Shown: positions 9,901-11,846 of the stretch, in pieces
Position numbering within the stretch: the stretch's first letter is position 1
Layout: every line of letters begins with the position of its first letter
DNA from: a bacterium
GTDB lineage: Bacteria; Babelota; Babeliae; Babelales; Chromulinivoraceae
Direction of reading: 5' to 3'
DNA: 11,846 nt
Assembly (NCBI GenBank): GCA_947377595.1
Contig: CANCGK010000107.1
Span: 1 to 11,846, forward strand
Notes under the pieces: generated by a model
What the model saw: only the letters and a program-made list of their open reading frames with translations
Database searches by the model: none
What the model was told of the DNA's origin: nothing
Translations under genes and position numbers: made by a program

Positions 9901-11146
9901 ACAACAAGGTCAATGTCCAGACGCTAAAGCTGTCGGTTCATTCGATCTTACTTTGGGTGTTTCACCAACTTGGACATCAAGTAATAAAGGGATTACCTTC
10001 TTTGGTTCAGGATCATCTGCATCGTATGGCCAAGTTGCTCAAGCAATTAGTTTATATGATGACAATAATATTTTAGTTGCTGTTGATGGTGGTAATGCAA
10101 CAAGTTCAAATTCAAGTATCTTCTTGAATATGTTTAATAATGATGGGGTCTTAAATCCTAACTTTGGATCTGCTGGTCAAGCAACGGTCTTACAAGGTTC
10201 TGCAAATCCATCAGCGCCAAATTATCAAAATCAATATGTATCTGATATGATTTCATTTACGACTGTTGATGGTGTTCATAAAGCAATCTTGGCAGGTTAT
10301 GTACAAAATACAACGCTTGGAACCTATGATTCATTGTTGTTACAGTACATTACAACTCCTGGAGCATCAGGCTTAGATACTGCAAACTTTGGTGGTTACT
10401 CAGGCAGCCCTGCAGGTATTGCATTTGGTGATGGTAAACAAGCATTTGTTGTCGGCCAACAATCTACAGGACGTATTGTTGTTGGTGGTCTATCACAAGA
10501 TAATCTTGGTCTGTTGCTTGGTTATACATCAACAGGTAAGCTTGATAATTCGTTTGGTAATAATGGTTATCAGTCAAGCAATACAGGTTCAAGCGGTATT
10601 TATACTCATGCGATCGATACGCAAAATAGAATCGTTATTGCGTACAATAATGGTTCAAATGCTGTCGCGGTTGCCCGCTTCTTGTCTGATGGCTCTGGCT
10701 TAGATTCATCATTTACAACGCCAACTGCGTTCGGAACTATTGCAGGTAACACAAATCTTAAAGTTGCTATTGATAGTAGTAATAAGGTGTATGCTGCTGC
10801 AATTACGACTTCAAATGGTTTGATTATTAACCAATATGCGGTTACTGGCGGTACTCCTGCAGTCACAGGTTCTATAACTGCAACTCAATTGGGTAACGCA
10901 AGTGGTGTGTATGTCTTAAGTAAATTAATCGTTGATGCACAAGGTAATACGATTGCAGTCATGTACGATAGCAACTTAGAACAAGTTCTTGTTGTTCGTC
11001 TGACATCTGCATTGGTATTAGATACAACCTTTAACTCAACAGGGTATATCAGATACCAAGTTGCTGGTGGTACAACAAGTAACGTAGCTCAAGATGCTAT
11101 GATTCATCCAGATGGTCGCATCTTGGTTGTCGGTTCTCAAGCATAA
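989..11146 (+). CDS. Giant secreted delta-60 repeat protein, predicted chain of eight seven-bladed beta-propellers
   Basis: The protein has 3,385 residues from the TTG at 989, chosen because AGGAG lies six bases upstream. Residues 1-23 or so form a Sec signal peptide: KR, a hydrophobic FLQLCAVMFAL core, then a polar end with likely cleavage near TNA/SS. The rest is wholly repetitive: 56 repeats of about 50-65 residues of the delta-60/DUF5122 type (G.LDTTFG..G, then a D.sG.I.vaG strand pair, then an aromatic/basic strand such as ARITSAG). They group into eight super-repeats of exactly seven, starting at residues 52, 464, 926, 1359, 1764, 2170, 2554 and 2985, joined by linkers of about 25 residues. 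Seven such units per block is what a seven-bladed propeller needs. The mature protein is rich in S, T, G, A and N and poor in charged residues. I see no catalytic motif, transmembrane helix, LPXTG or autotransporter barrel. The family is known from predicted surface proteins; an extracellular adhesive or structural role is inference. Transcription probably ends at 11173-11203. Confidence 0.93.
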   Translation: MKRQFLQLCAVMFALSTNMTNASSTPTMSRVYGNQFTPQVATSQGQAAIGTLDGTFGSGGILDLSGQMASNSTCLDVLALSDGSFVAYLDNQIDSALVKYTATGAVDTSFGSSGICTLTGLTNNGANVVANLGLTVDAQGRFLVSGSSNSADSYYPWICRVTATGIIDSSFNWADGAGWTTAIPALSEQSSGKIIAVGASTTNSQIARYNLNGSLDTTFGSSGYIILDGSGSLPTSTNSLNTIFIDASDRLYVPFVASATGHGFTSTQAYIARFTAAGIFDTTWGTSGVCAISALNAATSEGLYLAQDVSGNLIVAGQVGANIIVSGVTSTGGTIGGFTTFSSSVINSTLVMQNIVTASNNKIFIFGSDTNVATENMIVLCLNGATGALDTTWNSTGYSSFNDGRTSRTASYLTAGALTPDGQLYASAYETSGGVTIPYMCRLNNNPYVSQVAQFPTIVEQGILKTTFGTNASQTYAGVTMPFNGLYGSSMMQRAQAMVEVTTTSGAGGTVPAVGDIIVGMNGKTNSSNNSNMMLSWLTSTGAVDTSAGNSGSLTLANSLTNEYLTSILQGPAGIVYVAGYASTTDGGALTGALLRAYSTGSTTNWTSGAAAWSVQQATAGWQGIGVGYQASNARTLLFVAESATVGHITAYNSSGALDTTWGDASSGSVSATSYGLHMGPVYGGLMTGGDDLIVSYKDSSTGLVDCALFNPAGSALVSSWGTSGVSTGLFNGATTIAANNIRMCFDGTLDINNDIIVGAINGAGTSLLFTRLDAADGVVDTTYGTSGVLTVAVTGSTALTLKEIVGVSNGMIIATFYDTAADDTMYLARITSAGALDTTFNSQGSQPGILPIKIGDRVANYNARIATAALVQSTAGANQGNILVAGYESVTSNDATPMVMSAYGVAGTSQIPFYPVTDTAIPGTFDTAFDENTALSLGAAAAKVVFTYPGGNTYQGYMLLGYDNGTTSKIARIDISTNTLDSSFGTAGICTIAGSLNGISTLSIDSNNKILVGGTTSGSTPWAQQISANGTSAVSLTMPSSGSFAITKVTQILQQKSGRYLVAGAGTNSSGSAIGVVIAFQDVVVSPASTLVVDPTFNPLANGLVPAGTYVVNTTSTAGTPGVYSIAINSDDTILAVYKNITPVMAVAKIAADGSGLVSSGFGSATFGTSGTLLTSIVPDSSAVCRVAIDSLNNVVAAASCGTGTNVQVVRYDATGTTSQFTNGGVVSGNVATISNLGSAGVTLSDMMQTSSEQTILLGYNSAGGNGRLFAARLGSNGQLDSSWNPSPTGTDTAGVLTFATNSLTQMNGSSICIDGSIVAVGQQATGTSGDPIVMYVYGDTYVTQVSQNPLQVGAGIIDTTIPSGSTGAAALTGTITGVPKKLFVFGNNSNGAMMVGSANGTNAYVTKLNADLTLGTYGTLGVATLSGVNALSDMYVNTSQTSNTAAPIYVTGTTTAGAMWAAQLNAAGTSATYVASGSGLTAGNVIRQTSNGRILVAGTNGTHGAIAAFSTLDSTGNTPTPGSTTFAIDTSFGNGNGTGIYTTASTNPIYAMTVDNNDRIYIAYKTTATTIAVQRLLANGTAVDTTFNAIFTTGTGYASAFIKLALDVTNNQLVVAARDGNSTGNILQVARFSTADGSSTGALSSITLAGKNLQLSDLFIDNLQNIYVVGYNTTDSKAVVARLASTSSTTIALDTTYASTGIASVTAGSMAVVNAGAYNPDRRTYLVGSNIGGATSYIARLFGDVYTGQVSANVVNATVGYLDTTLVPNYTGGINLSGQAGWSSLASGYSARAIIENQNGDGTSFIALSNGTDVYVGQINADMVPVTSFGSTSSGLSNGFTMSQVNSIAQDAAGNLIVAGANGGAQKVLSFSSSGVLNATFTAPNLASTLGNVVLQQKSGRYLVAGYDGSANGLISAYQNMSAVGASPSYYLPVDTTFGPAAQSGYYATGINAAIDDMVIDSNDYIYYVYRVSGTVYVAKLTPEGSLSISANTPSGQTWSANPLATDITATQPARIAINAAGNILVGASTSTGVQTHLYNGSTGVSIQTQSVTVAASPVLTKLVGSKAASNEFYGSYYTTTPLLGVFAITFAGNLDTSFGYSGFNSTNVQSGIAATGLSLQFDGKLVIVGYNNAGAGSSANPILIRFYGYPYVAQYLQAPELVSAGQLDTTLWPTTGALELNTYAPISSTITTLAGSSVARIYEYSNGKALVLFSNTNSGADCVLARINKDLTLDTTFNSSGTPGYITISGKTNARSLFVDSSGNIYVAGGTAGSWLYVYTSAGAAKTGWTNPTATLTTANQVTTQSNSRVILAGKITNGMLYGYTTSGTLDSLFGSAGMVDMGSTNSITGCTVDQYDNIITIKTTTSTVLQKVSASGLVVTTLTGGTGIVSPIGNAQVILNQAGKIVVASATSSGLSLQAYTDNLNGTVTNFGSAIAITLSSAVLGRIYATSDGKVVMVGYQTASPYNVVVARITSAGALDTTFNAPTGYLSTPLDSLRFQANDAFICADDRIMLAGKDSLSVQPYLGRVFGDAYVSYVSQGGSLAVAGTLDTAFGNTTPPTGQYSVATLQAILSGGQGKAILPLSNGGYYAAFDTCNTAANSLLIKTVASGALDTTYNTGGTNPGIAGGTGTYAPLGVQSMLQDGAGKILLVGSTGGAGWAKRYTASGVQDTFGTSGQITVGTSANVAVEQTLGRYVIAGGNGAGGALFAYTSLNPSGTAGSVDTTFNSAGLGDTTGGTTPGIFKTNTTYAVYTLVADQYDRLIYAVLNNAGNALDLYRLTPSGQYDATFGTGGKVASALALVSSASQIRVALDAAGNIIVAATSSTANTISVAAYDNGTSTIAGANGASVYAQLNINSLTYSPVVTALTTSSDGYAFIVGTQSGTNNAWIARITSAGALDTTEFNPNAIGGVAGIFQYSTGTGTTGHVYKGLSVALDGTLRMVGYENTGGTYSPTVVGVYNDPYTSQQGQCPDAKAVGSFDLTLGVSPTWTSSNKGITFFGSGSSASYGQVAQAISLYDDNNILVAVDGGNATSSNSSIFLNMFNNDGVLNPNFGSAGQATVLQGSANPSAPNYQNQYVSDMISFTTVDGVHKAILAGYVQNTTLGTYDSLLLQYITTPGASGLDTANFGGYSGSPAGIAFGDGKQAFVVGQQSTGRIVVGGLSQDNLGLLLGYTSTGKLDNSFGNNGYQSSNTGSSGIYTHAIDTQNRIVIAYNNGSNAVAVARFLSDGSGLDSSFTTPTAFGTIAGNTNLKVAIDSSNKVYAAAITTSNGLIINQYAVTGGTPAVTGSITATQLGNASGVYVLSKLIVDAQGNTIAVMYDSNLEQVLVVRLTSALVLDTTFNSTGYIRYQVAGGTTSNVAQDAMIHPDGRILVVGSQA
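1142..2377 (+). repeat. Super-repeat 1 (blades 1-7, predicted propeller 1)
   Basis: This block spans 412 residues. Blade anchors in order are LDGTFG, VDTSFG, IDSSFN, LDTTFG, FDTTWG, a degenerate GTIGGF, and LDTTWN. Blade 3 carries EQSSGKIIAVG, the position-3 signature found in other blocks. The block is preceded by the mature N-terminus TPTMSRVYGNQF, which matches the element that ends every internal block. The last 25 or so residues form the linker to block 2 (NNPYVSQVAQFP). Confidence 0.8.
2378..3763 (+). repeat. Super-repeat 2 (longest and most divergent block)
   Basis: At 462 residues this is the longest block. Anchors are LKTTFG, VDTSAG, a degenerate TTNWTSG, LDTTWG, LVSSWG, VDTTYG and LDTTFN, again seven. 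Blade 3 lacks the QQ.SGR..VAG signature seen in the others, having NARTLLFVA at that place. The block ends with MVMSAYG and a linker of unusual composition (SQIPFYPVTD). Confidence 0.78.
3764..5062 (+). repeat. Super-repeat 3
   Basis: This block spans 433 residues. Anchors are FDTAFD, LDSSFG, a degenerate blade 3, VDPTFN, a duplicated-looking SSGFGSATFG, a degenerate TSQFTNGG, and LDSSWN. Blade 3 contains LQQKSGRYLVAG (coded at 4151-4183), almost identical at DNA level to the same place in block 5. The block ends with IVMYVYGDTYV leading into the linker. Confidence 0.8.
5063..6277 (+). repeat. Super-repeat 4
   Basis: This block spans 405 residues. Anchors are IDTTIPSG, LGTYGTLG, a degenerate TSATYVASG, IDTSFG, VDTTFN, a degenerate SSTGALSS, and LDTTYA. 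The position-3 signature appears as RQTSNGRILVAG and the position-4 signature as DNNDRIYIAYK. It ends with YIARLFGDVYTGQV. Confidence 0.8.
6278..7495 (+). repeat. Super-repeat 5
   Basis: This block spans 406 residues. Anchors are LDTTLV, VTSFGS, LNATFT, VDTTFG, a degenerate LSISANTPSG, a degenerate GVSIQTQS, and LDTSFG. Blade 3 has LQQKSGRYLVAGY and blade 4 has DSNDYIYYVYR. It ends with ILIRFYGYPYVAQY. Confidence 0.8.
7496..8647 (+). repeat. Super-repeat 6 (shortest internal block)
   Basis: This block spans 384 residues. Anchors are LDTTLW, LDTTFN, a degenerate KTGWTNP, LDSLFG, a degenerate VVTTLTGG, VTNFGS and LDTTFN. The position-3 signature is weakened to TTQSNSRVILAGK. It ends with YLGRVFGDAYVSYV. 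Confidence 0.8.
8648..9940 (+). repeat. Super-repeat 7
   Basis: This block spans 431 residues. Anchors are LDTAFGN, LDTTYN, VQDTFGTSG, VDTTFN, YDATFGTGG, a degenerate STIAGANG, and LDTTEFN. The position-3 signature is VEQTLGRYVIAGG and position 4 has DQYDRLIYAV. It ends with VVGVYNDPYTSQQ. Confidence 0.8.
9941..11143 (+). repeat. Super-repeat 8 (C-terminal block, ends one strand short)
   Basis: This block spans 401 residues. Anchors are FDLTLG, LNPNFGSAG, LDTANFGG, LDNSFGNNG, LDSSFT, a degenerate TPAVTGS, and LDTTFNSTG. Position 3 is VGQQSTGRIVVGG and position 4 DTQNRIVIAYN. The last blade stops at DGRILVVGSQA, whereas blade 7 of every other block continues about 10-15 residues into an aromatic-G strand (MSAYG, MYVYG, ARLFG, IRFYG and so on). 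The upstream paralog stops at the same place (DGRLLLVGSYH). Confidence 0.8.
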
Positions 11147-11164
11147 GATTTTTTAAGAAAAATC
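11147..11164 (+). other. Small AT-rich hairpin directly after the giant gene stop
   Basis: GATTTTT (11147-11153) pairs perfectly with AAAAATC (11158-11164) around a four-base loop. It starts at the first base after the TAA. It is too AT-rich to terminate alone but may form the 3' end structure together with the stronger hairpin that follows. Confidence 0.4.
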
Positions 11165-11172
11165 GGCTCAAC

Positions 11173-11203
11173 AAGAAAAGGGGGATACTATCCCCCTTTT
11201 CTT
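11173..11203. terminator. Strong, probably bidirectional intrinsic terminator
   Basis: AAGAAAAGGGGGA (11173-11185) is a perfect 13-bp inverted repeat of TCCCCCTTTTCTT (11191-11203), with a five-base loop TACTA. The layout is an A-rich tract, a six-pair G/C-rich stem and a T-rich tract, so each strand ends in a U-rich run. It lies 26 bases after the stop of the giant gene and between convergent genes, which suits termination from both sides. On the right side, however, it is nearly 190 bases beyond the Rpn stop. Confidence 0.82.
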
Positions 11204-11279
11204 ATGCATAAAGCTTATGAATATGAGACTTCTTTTATAACCTATAGAAAACATAATTTAGCCTATGCTTTGCTGCGGT

Positions 11280-11312
11280 GACACAGGACGGCGGCTGCCG
11301 TAAAACGGTGTC
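11280..11312. other. Two-stage GC-rich inverted repeat
   Basis: The outer stem pairs GACAC (11280-11284) with GTGTC (11308-11312). The inner stem pairs ACGGC (11288-11292) with GCCGT (11297-11301) around a GGCT loop. Ten base pairs interrupted by small internal loops make a plausible RNA or DNA hairpin. No T-run follows, so it does not look like a terminator. Confidence 0.45.
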
Positions 11313-11345
11313 TTGTATGAGTAAATTAATCCTACAGTACTCCCC

Positions 11346-11369
11346 TTGCTCTCGGATATTGCAGAGCAA
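11346..11369. other. Short inverted repeat near the Rpn gene 3' end
   Basis: TTGCTCT (11346-11352) pairs with AGAGCAA (11363-11369) over a ten-base loop. It lies about 21 bases after the Rpn-family stop codon on the - strand, where a 3' end structure would be expected, but there is no clear U-run after it. Confidence 0.35.
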
Positions 11370-11390
11370 TCGCAGGGTTTTAAAAGAGAT

Positions 11391-11846
11391 CTATTGATTG
11401 ATATCAACAACAGTTAGATTATCTTTTTGTAATTCTATAATCTCTTCAATCGAAAAATTTGTTAATTGAGCTATTAATTCAACTGATAGATTTTCTTGAA
11501 TCATTTTTACAGCGATAGCAATTTTTGCTTTTTTTTCGCCTTCTTGCTTGCCTTGCTCTCGGCCTTCTTCTCGGCCTTCTTCTTTTGAACCTTGTTGTTG
11601 GCGACGTTCTCGATCAAGAGTTTCTTGTTCCTTTGAGTATTCTTGTAAATCTTGATGACTCCATTGCAATTCATCTAATACGGTAAAAGCATCATGTAGT
11701 TCGTCTAATTGTTGTGGAACGTCATGTAAATTTTTTGCAAATTTAAAAAAATATAACCAGCGATCGGTTGCTGTTTGAAGCTGATCTAGTGTTTTATTAA
11801 ATTTCGTCAATTCTACATAATGCAATGTCGTTAATGTTTTTTTTAA
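11391..11846 (-). CDS. Rpn-family recombination-promoting nuclease / PD-(D/E)XK transposase-like protein (5' end missing)
   Basis: The last 151 residues are present, ending in TAG at 11391-11393. The frame stays open to the right edge, so the start and the N-terminal PD-(D/E)XK nuclease core lie outside the window. What is visible is the usual C-terminal half of this family: an HYVELTKF segment, then a TDRWLYFFKFA helix resembling the family's W-LYF motif, a charged helical region, a Gly-Arg/Lys-Glu heptad-like stretch (KEEGREEGREQGKQEGEKKAK), and a terminal LSVELIAQLTNFSIEEIIEL helix pair. Known Rpn proteins (RpnA-E) are Ca2+-stimulated nucleases that promote RecA-independent recombination. 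Many close copies in host-associated bacteria are multi-copy and variably truncated. The gene runs convergently with the giant gene. Family identity is good; whether this copy is active cannot be judged without the catalytic half. Confidence 0.82.
   Translation of the reverse strand, partial: LKKTLTTLHYVELTKFNKTLDQLQTATDRWLYFFKFAKNLHDVPQQLDELHDAFTVLDELQWSHQDLQEYSKEQETLDRERRQQQGSKEEGREEGREQGKQEGEKKAKIAIAVKMIQENLSVELIAQLTNFSIEEIIELQKDNLTVVDINQ
11559..11582 (-). repeat. Two tandem 12-bp units in the Rpn gene coding for the EGRE/EGRE stretch
   Basis: TCGGCCTTCTTC on the + strand occurs twice in perfect tandem (11559-11570 and 11571-11582), coding on the - strand for repeated E-G-R-E units. This stretch is commonly variable in copy number within the family, because 12-bp slippage keeps the frame. 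Confidence 0.6.

Larger units (their letters stand above)
11204..11390. other. Spacer between convergent genes, with a GC-rich structured island
   Basis: No supported gene is seen. The first 50 or so bases are AT-rich. From about 11265 to 11315 the sequence becomes clearly richer in G and C than anything around it, contains two inverted repeats (11280-11312 and 11346-11369), and stays open in one + frame from 11257 to a TGA at 11395-11397. That frame has a GTG at 11278 and an ATG at 11317, neither with a good ribosome-binding site. It may be a dispersed repeat, a structured RNA or a gene remnant. Confidence 0.5.

Noticed and set aside
1795..10866. Many open frames of 60-140 codons on the minus strand and in other plus frames within the giant gene
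   Set aside because: They lie antisense to or out of phase with an uninterrupted, repeat-structured coding region. Their open length follows from the repeated codon pattern, and their translations have no family features.
989..11146. CRISPR array or satellite interpretation of the regular repetition
   Set aside because: The repeats are at protein level, uneven in length and divergent in DNA, and they keep one open frame for over 10 kb. No short identical repeats with unique spacers are seen.
11317..11397. Small + strand ORF starting ATG at 11317 (26 codons)
   Set aside because: No ribosome-binding site is present and it overlaps the end of the Rpn-family gene. It is kept only as part of the structured-island observation.
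11823..11825. TTG as the start of the Rpn-family gene
   Set aside because: The frame remains open to the window edge and the visible part matches only the C-terminal half of the family, so the start is outside the window.

Overview
The window is dominated by one giant secreted repeat protein of about 3,385 residues (989-11146, + strand). Just upstream is the 3' end of a second gene of the same kind (to 835). On the opposite strand, running off the right edge, is the C-terminal half of an Rpn/PD-(D/E)XK-type recombination nuclease ('transposase') gene. Ribosome-binding sites, codon use and the gene families point to a moderately AT-rich bacterium. The pairing of giant low-complexity surface repeats with an Rpn-family gene is familiar in host-associated lineages (Dependentiae/TM6, Rickettsiales-like or amoeba symbionts). 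That placement is a guess from general knowledge; no rRNA or marker gene is present to test it.

Layout: 2-835, last five blades of the C-terminal propeller of the upstream paralog; 836-988, AT-rich spacer with a possible promoter and a clear Shine-Dalgarno; 989-11146, giant gene with a signal peptide and then 56 delta-60-type repeats; 11147-11164, small AT-rich hairpin; 11173-11203, strong A-tract/GC-stem/T-tract terminator that could serve both strands; 11204-11390, spacer with an unusually GC-rich structured island; 11391-11846, Rpn-family gene, - strand, 5' end outside the window.

The main result comes from reading the giant protein by hand. Its 56 delta-60 (DUF5122-like, 'LDTTFG...G') repeats fall into eight super-repeats of about 384-462 residues, and each super-repeat holds seven repeats. 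The super-repeats are joined by a recognisable linker (aromatic-G-x-x-Y-V-x-Q...G-x-L-D). The simplest model is eight seven-bladed beta-propellers in a chain. Repeats at the same position in different super-repeats resemble each other more than their neighbours do, so whole propellers appear to have been duplicated. The mature N-terminus begins with the strand-plus-linker element that the C-terminal blade lacks, and both tandem paralogs stop at that same point. This suggests ring closure or head-to-tail assembly through strand exchange. No membrane anchor, sorting signal or catalytic domain is visible, so a structural or adhesive extracellular role is most likely but unproven.
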